DNA of 64,000 bases from Oscillospiraceae bacterium (GTDB lineage Bacteria > Bacillota > Clostridia > Oscillospirales > Ruminococcaceae): positions 186,001 through 250,000 of the forward strand of contig JAHHTZ010000003.1 of the NCBI GenBank assembly GCA_020024285.1, in the 5' to 3' direction. Below, in pieces: positions 1 through 8,892 of the stretch. The position numbers were made by a program, and so were the translations under genes. Within the stretch, counting starts at the first letter, position 1; each line of letters starts with the position of its first letter. The notes under the pieces were generated by a model. That model searched no databases, was not told where the DNA came from, and saw only the letters and a program-made list of their open reading frames with translations.

Positions 1-731
1 TTTGCGGTGATTTTCTGCATGTGAAAAAGCATCTCTCGTTCAAGATAATCTTCTTCCAGCATCGCCTGACGGGAGAGACGGCGGGCGCTTTGCAGGAAGG
101 ATGGATTGATGCTCTGCATTTTGGGGATCAGATTGTGGCGAATATCATTTCTGGTGTATAAATCATCAAGATTTGTGCTGTCTGTCACATAGGAAAGCCC
201 GTTTTCTCTGCAATAGCACTCGATCTGCTCGCGTGTGCAGTATAAAAGCGGACGAACGATCCTGCCGCGCACCGGGGGAATGCCGATCAAGCCTCTCAAG
301 CCGGTCCCCCGCACGAGATGAAAGAGCTGCGTTTCGGCAAGATCATTGAGATTGTGTGCCGTTGCAATGCGGTCGGTGTTAAGCGAGGCTAACTGAGAAA
401 AACGCGCATAGCGCACATTCCTTGCATATTCCTCTATCGACTGCCCCGCTTCTTGGGCACCCTGTGCAATATCCTCCCGAAAAACGGTGAGCGCGATCCC
501 GCGCTCTTTGCAAAAATCGCGGCAGAATCTTTCATCGCGCTCAGACTCCTCCCCGCGAAGCTGATGGTTGATGTGACAGGCTGTGAGGGTCAGATCCCAT
601 TCGTGCTGCTTCTCGTACAAAAAAGCAAGCAGGGCAACAGAATCCGCACCGCCGGAGAAGCCCACAACAACATGGCTTCCTGATGGGAACATTCCAAATT
701 GTTCGGCAGTTGCTTCGGCGTTATGGCGCAT
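1..731 (-). CDS. tilS: tRNA(Ile)-lysidine synthase TilS (N-terminal part; C-terminus off the window)
   Basis: TilS converts C34 of the CAU-anticodon tRNA-Ile to lysidine with ATP and lysine, switching its decoding from Met to Ile. About 243 N-terminal codons are visible. The PP-loop reads FSGGADS near residues 25-31, followed by the family pattern HINHQLRG and TAHNLNDLAET, which fit the N-type ATP pyrophosphatase domain. The reading frame runs off base 1, so the C-terminal tRNA-binding domains are not seen. The chosen ATG (729-731) overlaps the end of dnaB by 11 nt, suggesting translational coupling as the last visible gene of the rnjA-gdpP-rplI-dnaB operon. Confidence 0.93.
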   Translation of the reverse strand, partial: MRHNAEATAEQFGMFPSGSHVVVGFSGGADSVALLAFLYEKQHEWDLTLTACHINHQLRGEESERDERFCRDFCKERGIALTVFREDIAQGAQEAGQSIEEYARNVRYARFSQLASLNTDRIATAHNLNDLAETQLFHLVRGTGLRGLIGIPPVRGRIVRPLLYCTREQIECYCRENGLSYVTDSTNLDDLYTRNDIRHNLIPKMQSINPSFLQSARRLSRQAMLEEDYLEREMLFHMQKITA

Positions 732-2067
732 CTCTGAAAATCTCCCTGCTCATAAATCTGCTGTGTGCACCGTCAAAGGCGAGCTTCACCGTATCGGTGG
801 CACCATGACGGTTTTTTGCTAAAATACATTCTGCCAATCCGCGGTCTTCCGAATCTTCTTCGTAATAATCGTCCCGATAAAGAAACATGACCATATCGGC
901 ATCCTGCTCGATGGAACCGGATTCGCGCAGATCCGAGAGGACGGGTCGATGGTCGGTCCTCTTATCGGCACTACGGGACAGCTGGGACAGCGTAAGAAGC
1001 GGGACATCCATTTCCTTCGCCATGATTTTGAGGTTTCGGGTGATTTCAGAAACCTCCTGTACACGGTTATCGATGCGCCGCCCGGAGGACATCAGCTGCA
1101 AATAGTCGATGACCACCAGATCGATTTTCGGCAGACGGCGCAGCTTCGCCTTCATTTCTGCCACGGTGATGCCCGGTGTGTCATCCATATACAGATTCAT
1201 CTTTGCGATGGTCTGTGCGGAAACTGCCAGCCGCGTCCACTCCTCCACCGAAAGATTTCCGGTTCGCATGGCGCTTGTCTGGACAAGCGCTTCGGTCGAG
1301 AGGAGCTTGCTCACCACCTGCTCCCGGCTCATCTCCAAGGAGAATACCGCAACGGTATAGCCCTGCTTTGCCACATTCATTGCGATGTTAAAGGCAAAGG
1401 TCGATTTACCCATCGCAGGACGGGCAGCGAGCAGAATGAGGTCGGAGCGGTTGAGCCCTGTTGTCATGTTATCAAGGGAAGAAAAGCCGCTCGGGATGCC
1501 GGCAAAGGAATTTTTCTCGTCACCGGAAATGCGCTGCAATTTGTCGTACAGTTCGAAAACTGCACGATCCGCGCGAACCAGTCCCGTTGCATCCTTGCCC
1601 TGACGCAGCTCAAACAGCTTTTGCTCCGCAAATTCCATCAGGTTTTTGGCGTTCGCCTGCGGTTCTGCGGAGTGTGTGATGATATCCTGTGCCACACCGA
1701 TCATGGTGCGCATATAGTATTTTTCCTGTACTACCTTTGCGTAGGAATCAACATTGGAAGTGGAGGGGACGGTCTGTGCAAGCTGCATCAGATAGACCTT
1801 CGCCTCGTTTTCTCCCGAAAACACTTCCTCTTTTCGCGCCTGTTCCAGAACGGTGATGACATCGATCGGCTGAGCGGAGGTATACATGGTCAGCATAATG
1901 GAAAAGAGCTGTTGATGCTGTTTTCGATAGAAGGAATCCGGGGTCAGATATTCGAGCACCGTGGTGATGCACTCCGAATCGAGCAGGATCGCTCCCAAAA
2001 CGGATTGCTCCGCCTCCATACTGTAAGGCAGAGCAACCGAAGACCCCTCAAAAAATTCTTCTGCCAA
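721..2067 (-). CDS. dnaB: replicative DNA helicase DnaB
   Basis: Hexameric 5'-3' helicase that opens the replication fork and binds primase. At 448 residues it has the normal family length. The N-terminal helical domain begins with the typical LPYSMEAEQSVLGAILLD. The RecA-like ATPase has Walker A AARPAMGKST, Walker B-like LVVIDYLQLM, and the arginine-finger region near the C-terminus. The start appears to be a TTG codon (2065-2067) just downstream of a GGGAGGAAG ribosome binding site. The nearest ATG is out of frame, and the next in-frame ATG would remove conserved N-terminal residues. The gene follows rplI by 36 nt, as in the conserved Firmicutes gdpP-rplI-dnaB block. Confidence 0.97.
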   Translation of the reverse strand: MAEEFFEGSSVALPYSMEAEQSVLGAILLDSECITTVLEYLTPDSFYRKQHQQLFSIMLTMYTSAQPIDVITVLEQARKEEVFSGENEAKVYLMQLAQTVPSTSNVDSYAKVVQEKYYMRTMIGVAQDIITHSAEPQANAKNLMEFAEQKLFELRQGKDATGLVRADRAVFELYDKLQRISGDEKNSFAGIPSGFSSLDNMTTGLNRSDLILLAARPAMGKSTFAFNIAMNVAKQGYTVAVFSLEMSREQVVSKLLSTEALVQTSAMRTGNLSVEEWTRLAVSAQTIAKMNLYMDDTPGITVAEMKAKLRRLPKIDLVVIDYLQLMSSGRRIDNRVQEVSEITRNLKIMAKEMDVPLLTLSQLSRSADKRTDHRPVLSDLRESGSIEQDADMVMFLYRDDYYEEDSEDRGLAECILAKNRHGATDTVKLAFDGAHSRFMSREIFRDAP

Positions 2068-2103
2068 TCATCTTCCTCCCTTCCTCAACCGATTTTTTTA
2101 GAA

Positions 2104-2547
2104 TTATTCGCCTACTTCTACCAGGACCTTGGCGCTGATTCCCGGATAGAGCTTGATTTCTGCATTGAAGGTGCCGAATCCTTTGATTTCGCTCTGAAGC
2201 GAGATTTTTTTCTTATCTACGGTAATGTTCATCTGAGCTGCAACAGCATCTGCAATTTCTTTGGAAGTAACAGAGCCGAACAACTTTCCGTTTGCACCGG
2301 CTTTTGCAGTCACTTTGATGGTTTTTCCCTCAAGGGCTGCTGCGGTATCGGCAGCTTTCTGCTTTTCAACTTCCATTTTGTGCTGCTTGGATGCTTCTTT
2401 CGATTTCATTTCATCCATTGCCTGATTGCTTGCTACAACAGCCATATTGCGTTTGATCAGAAAGTTCTGTGCATAGCCGTCTGCTACCTCTACCATCTGA
2501 CCTTTTTTACCTGTACCTTTTACATCCTGTGTCAAAATTACTTTCAT
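2104..2547 (-). CDS. rplI: 50S ribosomal protein L9
   Basis: L9 is a 23S rRNA-binding protein of the large subunit that helps keep the reading frame. The 147-residue length is standard. The N-domain signature is MKVILTQDVKGTGKKGQ, then VADGYAQNFLIKRNMA. A long, lysine-rich connecting helix follows around residues 40-75, then the C-terminal domain ending in VLVEVGE. It lies 15 nt downstream of gdpP and 36 nt upstream of dnaB, so it is an internal gene of one transcription unit. Confidence 0.97.
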   Translation of the reverse strand: MKVILTQDVKGTGKKGQMVEVADGYAQNFLIKRNMAVVASNQAMDEMKSKEASKQHKMEVEKQKAADTAAALEGKTIKVTAKAGANGKLFGSVTSKEIADAVAAQMNITVDKKKISLQSEIKGFGTFNAEIKLYPGISAKVLVEVGE

Positions 2548-2562
2548 TGCTGAACAACCTCC

Positions 2563-4554
2563 CTATTTTTCTGCCGGCTGCGGCTCCGGATTCAAGGAGC
2601 TGAGATACTCATTGATCGCATCGTTAAGCTGCTGGCGCACAACATCCATTGTCACATCCCGGATCTGTGCTCCGGCCATCGTCAAATGCCCGCCGCCGCC
2701 CAGTTTTTCCATAATGACCTGTACATTCATCTTGCCCATGCTCCGTGCGGACAGAGCTACCACATTCTCCGATTCCATATACATCACAAAGGACGCATAC
2801 ACATCGTTGATGTTGAGCAGTTCGTCGGCTGCCTGTGCAGCCACGATTTTGATCTCTTCGATCGGTTCGTCTACTACAGCGATTGCGCAGTGGTTGTATA
2901 CCTGCGCTGCTGCAACCACCTTGCAGCGCTCCTGATAGGCAGCCATGGAAGAAGCAAACAGTGCCTTCACTTCCACGGTATCGGCGCCCATCCTCTTGAG
3001 ATATGCGGCTGCTTCAAAGGTCCGCACCCCGGTTTTAAGAATAAAGTTTTTCGTATCGAGCATGATGCCTGCAAGCAGCGCATCCGCTGCACCGCCGTTG
3101 ATGCGGTATTTGTCCCCTATGTACTGCAACAGCTCTGCCACCATCTCCGACGCAGAGGATGCGAACGGTTCGTGGTGGAAGATCACTGCATTGTCGATGT
3201 AATCCACCATCTTGCGGTGATGGTCGATCACGACAACGTTTTTGCAGGCTCTGTACACATCCGGCGATTCCACCAGATGCGGGGTATGTGTATCCACAAT
3301 GATGAGCAGTGTATTTTCTCCGACATAAGACATCGCCTGATCCGGTTCCACAAAAGCATCCTCAAAGCCATTGTGAAGCAATCGTTCGTGGAGCTGCTTT
3401 ACAAGGTTCGTCTTGCTGTTGAAGATGATCTTTGCAGGTTTTTCCATTTCCTTAATGGCATAATAGAGTCCTGCCGCTGCGCCCATCGCATCGAGATCCG
3501 CAAAGCGGTGTCCCATCAGGATGACGTTCGAGCTGGACTGGATCAGCTCCATCAAAGCCGTCGCAACGATACGGGTCTTTACCTTGGTGCGCTTTTCAAC
3601 GCCCTTTGATACACCGCCGTAAAATTCATAGCCATTCTTTGTTTTGATTGCTGCCTGGTCACCGCCGCGTCCGAGCGCCATATCAAGCGCCTGACTTGCC
3701 ATCTCCTCCGCCTGATTGATGTTTTTTGCCTCACGCCCTACGCCGATCGAGAGCGTAACCGGCATCTTTTCTGCCGCTTCGATGCGCCGAACATCGTCCA
3801 GAACGTTGAAGCGGTTTTCGATGATCCCGCGCAGATAACGCTCCTCAAGGAGAACAAGGAAGCGGTCCTTCTCGATCTTTTGCACCAGACCATGGTTGTT
3901 GCTTACAAAGGTTTCGATGACATATTCTACCTCTGCCATGATCTGAGAACGCTCGTTTTCCTTTGCATTCTGAAGCAGCTCATCGTAGTTGTCGATCATG
4001 AACCACGCTACCACAGGTCTGGAGCTAAAATATTCCTTCGCAATGCGCTTGAGCTTATCGTCATCAATAAAATAGGTGACGTTGAGCTCTTCGGCTTCAT
4101 GACCTGCGCGGGAAGGGTAAGCAGTAAACAGCTTGCCCTTATAGTCCACGCCATAGCCCTGCGGCGGGCAGGGCGGTTCCATCTTGAGCTTCGGGAAGAG
4201 ATCGTTCATATTATATCCAAAGCTGTCCTCTCCCGAAAAAACCTTCTCCTTCATCAAATCGTTGTACCACATGATTTCTCCGCGCTGGTTGGAAACCACC
4301 ACAGGAAGCGGAAAAGACAGCATGGCATCCTTTTGATATGGAGTGAGCAGATTGCTGCTGTTTTTGTAAAAGCGGTTGACGCTGCCATTCACCGTCAGGA
4401 TCTTATAATATGAAAATCCTGAGGCGAGAAGGATAAAGAGAACCGCGACAGTCAATACAATGTTTCGCTGCCAGATTGCAGTCGCGATCGCAATCACGTC
4501 CAGGACACCGATGGCTGCTGCCAGAGGTGCAAACAGAACGATTCGTTTTTTCAT
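2563..4554 (-). CDS. gdpP: cyclic-di-AMP phosphodiesterase GdpP (DHH-DHHA1)
   Basis: Membrane phosphodiesterase that hydrolyses the second messenger c-di-AMP and so affects osmotic balance and cell-wall stress. The 663-residue architecture matches GdpP/YybT. Two N-terminal membrane helices (about residues 7-50) are followed by a PAS-like region (about 75-130) and a degenerate GGDEF domain (about 170-300). The DHH phosphodiesterase follows, with GHRFADLDAMG and VVVIDHHRKM, and then a DHHA1 domain with GGGGHLTMAG near the C-terminus. It sits 38 nt downstream of rnjA and 15 nt upstream of rplI. The family and the gdpP-rplI-dnaB neighbourhood agree. Confidence 0.95.
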   Translation of the reverse strand: MKKRIVLFAPLAAAIGVLDVIAIATAIWQRNIVLTVAVLFILLASGFSYYKILTVNGSVNRFYKNSSNLLTPYQKDAMLSFPLPVVVSNQRGEIMWYNDLMKEKVFSGEDSFGYNMNDLFPKLKMEPPCPPQGYGVDYKGKLFTAYPSRAGHEAEELNVTYFIDDDKLKRIAKEYFSSRPVVAWFMIDNYDELLQNAKENERSQIMAEVEYVIETFVSNNHGLVQKIEKDRFLVLLEERYLRGIIENRFNVLDDVRRIEAAEKMPVTLSIGVGREAKNINQAEEMASQALDMALGRGGDQAAIKTKNGYEFYGGVSKGVEKRTKVKTRIVATALMELIQSSSNVILMGHRFADLDAMGAAAGLYYAIKEMEKPAKIIFNSKTNLVKQLHERLLHNGFEDAFVEPDQAMSYVGENTLLIIVDTHTPHLVESPDVYRACKNVVVIDHHRKMVDYIDNAVIFHHEPFASSASEMVAELLQYIGDKYRINGGAADALLAGIMLDTKNFILKTGVRTFEAAAYLKRMGADTVEVKALFASSMAAYQERCKVVAAAQVYNHCAIAVVDEPIEEIKIVAAQAADELLNINDVYASFVMYMESENVVALSARSMGKMNVQVIMEKLGGGGHLTMAGAQIRDVTMDVVRQQLNDAINEYLSSLNPEPQPAEK

Positions 4555-4592
4555 TCGGAATTCCTCCTTCCGGGGCTGACCGGCAGGTATCG

Positions 4593-6581
4593 TTACGCTT
4601 CCTGCAGGACAACCAGAACCATCGGGCTGCGCTTTGTCTGCGCGTAGAAATACTTGCTCACGTCATCCTTCATGCGCTGCTTGATGCTGCCCCAATCCCG
4701 GATTCCATTGTTCAAACAGCCTTCCATCGCTTCCTTCGCGATTGCCTGTGCCTGGTTTATCATGTCTTCGCTTTCGCGAACGTATACAAAACCGCGTGAA
4801 ATGATATCGGGACCTGCAATCAGCTTTCTCGATCTTGTGTTGATGGTTGCCACCACAACGATCAGACCGTCCTCCGCCAGATGCTTTCGGTCACGCAGGA
4901 CGATACTTCCCACATCTCCCACGCCGAGTCCGTCCACCATAACAGCTCCTGACGGAACCTCTCCGACAAGCTGGATCGTTTCTCCGTCCAGCTCCAGGAT
5001 CTGCCCCATCGCTGGGAGCACAACATTTTCCCGATCGATGCCCATTTCGACTGCGAGCTCTTCCACCTTTTTCTGATGCTTGTATTCGCCGTGCATCGGC
5101 AGAACAAATTTCGGGCGGGTCAGGCACATCATCAGGCGAAGCTCATCCTGACAAGCATGACCGGAAACGTGTGTTTCGTACATTCTTTCATAAATCACCT
5201 CTGCGCCCAGCTGCATCAGCTGATTTACAACGCGGCTGACGAGCTTCTCGTTTCCGGGGATCGGACGTGCAGAAATGATGATAAAGTCGTTGTTTGTCAC
5301 GCTTACCTTGCGGTGGTCGCTCATTGCCATACGGGTCAGAGCAGACATTGGCTCGCCCTGGCTTCCGGTTGTGATGATGACCACTTTTTCCGGCGGCAGC
5401 TTATTGGCAACATCAATATCAACAAGCAGATTTCCGGGGATCTTGAGATATCCGAGTTCTACCGCAGTAGCAACCACATTCACCATGCTTCTGCCGGAAA
5501 CTGCCACTTTTTTCTCATATTTTTGAGCATAATCCACGATCTGCTGGATGCGATGGATATTGGACGCAAAGGTGGCAATGATAATGCGGCGTGTCCCCGC
5601 CATCTGGAACAGACGGTCGAAGGAAGCGCCCACTCTGCGCTCGCTCATCGCCATGCCCGGAACCTCTGCATTGGTTGAATCCGGGAGAAGCGCCAGAACG
5701 CCGTGTGCTCCCAGCTCACCGAATCGGGCAAGGTCGATGATATTGCCCTGGATCGGGGTATAGTCGATCTTGAAGTCTCCGGTCTGTACAATGACGCCGA
5801 CCGGTGTATGGATCGCAAAGCCGCATGCATCCGGGATGGAGTGGTTCACATTGATGAATTCCACCGACATGCAGCCCACCTTGATGGTGTCGCGCTGCTT
5901 GACCTCTACCAGCTGAACCGTGCCGAGGAGCCCGTGCTCCTTGAGCTTGTTTTTGATCAGTCCGATGGTCAGGCGTGTCGCATACACCGGAACATTCAGC
6001 TCCTTCAAAAGGTATGGCAACGCACCGATATGGTCCTCGTGTCCGTGGGTGATGAAGATCCCGCGCACCTTGTCGCGGTTGTTCTTTGTCACATAGGTGA
6101 AGTCCGGGATGACGATATCGATGCCAAGCATCGTTTCATCCGGGAATGCAAGCCCGCAGTCAACGATAAACATATCATTTGAGCACTCATAGCAGGTCAT
6201 ATTTTTACCGATTTCGTTGAGTCCTCCCAGAGGGATGATGCGGACCGGATTTTTTGCAGAAGATTTTTTGCGGCGGGGACGGCGTTTTTGCTTTTCCTCC
6301 CCGTTGCCCATGATTTGGCGAACCGCCTTCTGGACAGGATTGATGCGCTCTTCTTTCGGTGCTTTTTCCTGTTTATTCTGGGTGTTCTTCTTTGGATGCT
6401 GCGTTTTTTGCTGGGGGGTCTTTTTCGGCTCCTGCTTTGCCGGTGCATCCGAAGTCTTGTTTTGCTGCTTTGCACGGTTTGAAGGGCGTCTGCCTCGGTT
6501 TCTTGGCTGCTTCTTCTCAGCAGATTTTGGTTCATCGGTGATCGTCTGTGTTGTTTTTTCGATTATTTTTTCGTTTTCCAT
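4593..6581 (-). CDS. rnjA: ribonuclease J (RNase J, metallo-beta-lactamase/beta-CASP)
   Basis: RNase J is the major Firmicutes mRNA-decay and processing nuclease, with 5'-3' exo- and endonuclease activity. The catalytic core begins at PVRIIPLGGLNEIGKNM and contains THGHEDHIG, the HxHxDH metal motif, plus the later beta-CASP motifs (GSQGEP, SGHA). The start used here is the ATG at 6579-6581 behind AGGAGGAACAA. A TTG 57 nt further upstream is in frame but lacks a ribosome binding site. About 110 residues of low-complexity Lys/Arg/Gln-rich sequence precede the core, an unusual basic tail that could bind RNA or ribosomes. The gene is preceded by a long structured leader. Confidence 0.93.
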   Translation of the reverse strand: MENEKIIEKTTQTITDEPKSAEKKQPRNRGRRPSNRAKQQNKTSDAPAKQEPKKTPQQKTQHPKKNTQNKQEKAPKEERINPVQKAVRQIMGNGEEKQKRRPRRKKSSAKNPVRIIPLGGLNEIGKNMTCYECSNDMFIVDCGLAFPDETMLGIDIVIPDFTYVTKNNRDKVRGIFITHGHEDHIGALPYLLKELNVPVYATRLTIGLIKNKLKEHGLLGTVQLVEVKQRDTIKVGCMSVEFINVNHSIPDACGFAIHTPVGVIVQTGDFKIDYTPIQGNIIDLARFGELGAHGVLALLPDSTNAEVPGMAMSERRVGASFDRLFQMAGTRRIIIATFASNIHRIQQIVDYAQKYEKKVAVSGRSMVNVVATAVELGYLKIPGNLLVDIDVANKLPPEKVVIITTGSQGEPMSALTRMAMSDHRKVSVTNNDFIIISARPIPGNEKLVSRVVNQLMQLGAEVIYERMYETHVSGHACQDELRLMMCLTRPKFVLPMHGEYKHQKKVEELAVEMGIDRENVVLPAMGQILELDGETIQLVGEVPSGAVMVDGLGVGDVGSIVLRDRKHLAEDGLIVVVATINTRSRKLIAGPDIISRGFVYVRESEDMINQAQAIAKEAMEGCLNNGIRDWGSIKQRMKDDVSKYFYAQTKRSPMVLVVLQEA

Positions 6582-6972
6582 TTGTTCCTCCTGTACATGA
6601 GCAGGATTTGAAAACCATTTTCTTAAAAATTGGAACAAGCTATTAAAACCTCATCTTTCTGTAAAATCAGGCAATGCGATGCCAACCGGGGAAAGCATCC
6701 CTCGGTTTCCATTGCGATGTGAGTTTTACGATACGATAAAATAGTGGGATTTGGTTCCGTTCCGCCTGATTCGTCATCCTGTGACGAAGGCTCTCAAATT
6801 CCTGAATTTGTTTTTCCATACATAGCCACACGAGCTATCATCCGCGCTATGTAACTTTGATTCCCTGTTCGCAAGCTGTACATCCTCTGCATCTGTAATC
6901 CGCAGAACGCCTTTTCCACAAAAAGGTCGATGCACCGTTCAAAACTGAACATCAGGGCCGTAACAATTATTC
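6582..6972 (-). ncRNA. long structured 5' leader RNA of rnjA
   Basis: Nearly 390 nt lie between a strong minus-strand promoter and the rnjA start, with no convincing reading frame but many self-complementary segments. An outer stem pairs AATCAGGC (near 6763-6770) with GCCTGATT (near 6664-6671). Inside it are AACCGAGGG/CCCCGGTT and GCAATG/CATTGC. Upstream are TTCGTCA/TGACGAA around a 5-nt loop, AAATTC/GAATTT, CATAGC/GCTATG and GTTCA/TGAAC. It does not resemble any riboswitch I recognise. RNase E in enterobacteria is autoregulated through its 5' leader, so a similar role here is a reasonable inference only. Confidence 0.5.
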
Positions 6973-6978
6973 TTCTAA

Positions 6979-7007
6979 ATTTTAACCTTTCTCCCCTTTC
7001 CTGTCAA
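6979..7007 (-). promoter_or_regulatory. sigma-A promoter of the rnjA-gdpP-rplI-dnaB-tilS operon
   Basis: Read on the minus strand, a consensus -35 TTGACA (7002-7007) and a -10 TAAAAT (6979-6984) are separated by 17 nt. This predicts transcription starting near 6972, giving the long rnjA leader. Confidence 0.75.
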
Positions 7008-7053
7008 GTCCAAAGGGACTGTGCCTTTTCATCGAATATTCTTTTCGAAAACC

Positions 7054-7082
7054 TTGTGCCGTATTTCAAAATGCCGTATAAT
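7054..7082 (+). promoter_or_regulatory. promoter of rnhA
   Basis: TTGTGC (7054-7059), a 17-nt spacer and a perfect TATAAT (7077-7082), about 60 nt upstream of the rnhA start. It is divergent from the rnjA promoter. Confidence 0.65.
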
Positions 7083-7144
7083 AGTTACGATACTGTGCTA
7101 TCGTTTTATACTTACTTATATTTATAGCCCAAAAGGAGAAAAAT

Positions 7145-7591
7145 ATGCCAGCACGAAAACATGTGGAAATTTTCACCGACGGTGCCTGCTCGGGCAACCC
7201 AGGTCCCGGCGGTTACGGAGCGATTCTCCGATATAAGGATCACGAAAAGGAGCTTTCCGGCGGCGAAGCTGTCACCACCAACAACCGCATGGAGCTCATG
7301 GCTGCCATCACCGCGCTCGAATCGCTCAAAGAGCCCTGCGACGTCACGCTCTGTTCTGACTCAAAGTATATGATCGACGCCATCGAGAAAAAGTGGGTGT
7401 ATAAGTGGAAGGCAAACGGCTGGATGCGCAACAAAAAAGACCCCGCCCTCAACCCCGACCTCTGGCAGCGTCTGCTCGATCAGCTTGAGCACCATAACGT
7501 CACTCTCGTCTGGGTGAAAGGTCATGCAGGTCATCCAGAAAATGAGCGCTGTGACGCCTTGGCTGTTGCTCAATCCAACAAATTTAAATAG
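7145..7591 (+). CDS. rnhA: ribonuclease HI
   Basis: Degrades the RNA strand of RNA-DNA hybrids (R-loops, Okazaki primers) in the cytoplasm. It has 148 residues, the usual length. The catalytic carboxylates are visible as Asp12 (FTDGACSGNPGPGG), Glu50 (NNRMELMA), Asp72 (CSDSKYM) and Asp137 (NERCDALA). The basic handle segment KKWVYKWKANGW is present. The ribosome binding site is AAAAGGAG 6 nt before the ATG. A separate promoter lies between it and nifS, so it is probably monocistronic or only partly co-transcribed with the following genes. Confidence 0.96.
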   Translation: MPARKHVEIFTDGACSGNPGPGGYGAILRYKDHEKELSGGEAVTTNNRMELMAAITALESLKEPCDVTLCSDSKYMIDAIEKKWVYKWKANGWMRNKKDPALNPDLWQRLLDQLEHHNVTLVWVKGHAGHPENERCDALAVAQSNKFK

Positions 7592-7608
7592 ATTTTACAT
7601 TCGTCCTA

Positions 7609-7637
7609 TTGCATTATGTACTCTTTTAGTATACAAT
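7609..7637 (+). promoter_or_regulatory. promoter of nifS-nifU-mnmA
   Basis: TTGCAT (7609-7614), 17-nt spacer, TACAAT (7632-7637), 36 nt before the nifS ATG. It lies just after the rnhA stop codon. Confidence 0.55.
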
Positions 7638-7673
7638 AGAATCAAATCAAGAACACGAAAGGATGATCCTTTT

Positions 7674-8852
7674 ATGAATAAACAGATCTATGTTGATAAT
7701 GCAGCAACGACCCGTATCACAGAAGATGTCCTTGCCGCAATGATGCCATACCTCACCACAAACTTCGGCAACGCAAGCAGCCTCTATTCCCTCGGTGTCA
7801 CCTCTGCCCTTGCAGTGCAGAAGGCCCGCAAGCAGGTAGCAGATGCGCTCCATACTCAGCCATCTCAGATCCTCTTTACCGCCGGCGGCTCCGAATCGGA
7901 TAACTGGCTCAAGGTTTTTGCACACGCTCTTGCAAAAAAAGGCAAAACGCACATCATCACCTCCTGCATTGAGCACCATGCTCTGCTCCACTCGATGGCG
8001 CGCCTTGAAAAAGAGGGCTTCACGGTAACCTATCTTCCGGTTTCCCCCGAGGGCTTTGTTTCCGTGGAGGACTTCAAAAACGCCATCACAGAGGAAACAG
8101 GACTTGCTTCCATCATGTTTGCCAACAATGAGGTCGGCACCATCCAGCCAATCAAAGAGATCGGCGCGATCTGCCGTGAACACAAGATCCTGTTCCACAC
8201 CGATGCAGTTCAGGCTGTGGGACACATCCCTGTGGATGTAGAAGAAATGAACATCGATATGCTTTCCCTGAGCGGTCACAAATTCCACGGACCAAAGGGC
8301 ATCGGTGCCTTCTACTGCCGCAAGGGTATCCCGGTGGACAACCTCATCGACGGAGGCGGACAGGAGCGCGGCAAACGTGCCGGTACCGAAAACGTAGCCG
8401 GTATCGTCGGACTCGGTGCAGCAATCGAGCTTGCAGTATCCCACATGGATGAAAATATCGCAAAGGTTTCTGCCCTGCGCGATCGTCTGATCGACGGACT
8501 CCTTGCAGCGGTTCCGGAATGCCGTCTCAACGGCAGCCGCACCAACCGCCTCCCCGGAAATGCCAACATTTCCTTTGTCGGCGTAGAGGGCGAATCTCTG
8601 CTGCTCCGTCTTGACCAGTACGGCATCATGGCTTCCTCCGGTTCTGCCTGCGCGTCGGAATCGCTCGATGTCAGCCACGTTCTCATGGCACTGGGGATTC
8701 CCCACGAGGTCGCTCACGGGTCGATCCGCATGAGCCTGTCCGAAGAAAACACCGAGGAAGATATCGATACCATCATCTCGGTATTCCCCGGCATCGTATC
8801 CTCTCTGAGATCCATGTCCCCGCTTTGGGAAGAACTCCAAAAACAGAAATAA
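7674..8852 (+). CDS. nifS: cysteine desulfurase (NifS/IscS family)
   Basis: PLP enzyme that moves sulfur from L-cysteine, as an enzyme persulfide, to Fe-S scaffold and tRNA-thiolation partners. It has 392 residues from the ATG behind GAAAGGATG. The frame is open further upstream, but that part is not NifS-like. PLP-binding Lys203 lies in LSGHKFHGPKG. The catalytic Cys326 lies in the loop SSGSACASES. The aminotransferase class V pattern VDNAATT opens the protein. The downstream neighbours nifU and mnmA are its expected sulfur acceptors, so this is a compact Fe-S and tRNA 2-thiouridine cassette. Confidence 0.95.
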   Translation: MNKQIYVDNAATTRITEDVLAAMMPYLTTNFGNASSLYSLGVTSALAVQKARKQVADALHTQPSQILFTAGGSESDNWLKVFAHALAKKGKTHIITSCIEHHALLHSMARLEKEGFTVTYLPVSPEGFVSVEDFKNAITEETGLASIMFANNEVGTIQPIKEIGAICREHKILFHTDAVQAVGHIPVDVEEMNIDMLSLSGHKFHGPKGIGAFYCRKGIPVDNLIDGGGQERGKRAGTENVAGIVGLGAAIELAVSHMDENIAKVSALRDRLIDGLLAAVPECRLNGSRTNRLPGNANISFVGVEGESLLLRLDQYGIMASSGSACASESLDVSHVLMALGIPHEVAHGSIRMSLSEENTEEDIDTIISVFPGIVSSLRSMSPLWEELQKQK

Positions 8853-8892
8853 TTCATTCATTCGATTATGACATAAAGAAAGGAATCACACT

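Noticed and set aside
949..2553. 534-codon plus-strand frame opposite dnaB and rplI
   Set aside because: It is a shadow of two conserved minus-strand genes, Cys/His/Phe-rich with no recognisable motifs and no ribosome binding site.
6582..6972. rnjA leader as 6S RNA, tmRNA or RNase P RNA
   Set aside because: It lacks the central-bubble hairpin layout, the tag-peptide frame and the conserved cores that I would expect for these RNAs.
7647..8861. 404-codon minus-strand frame opposite nifS
   Set aside because: It mirrors the nifS coding frame exactly and shows no protein family features.
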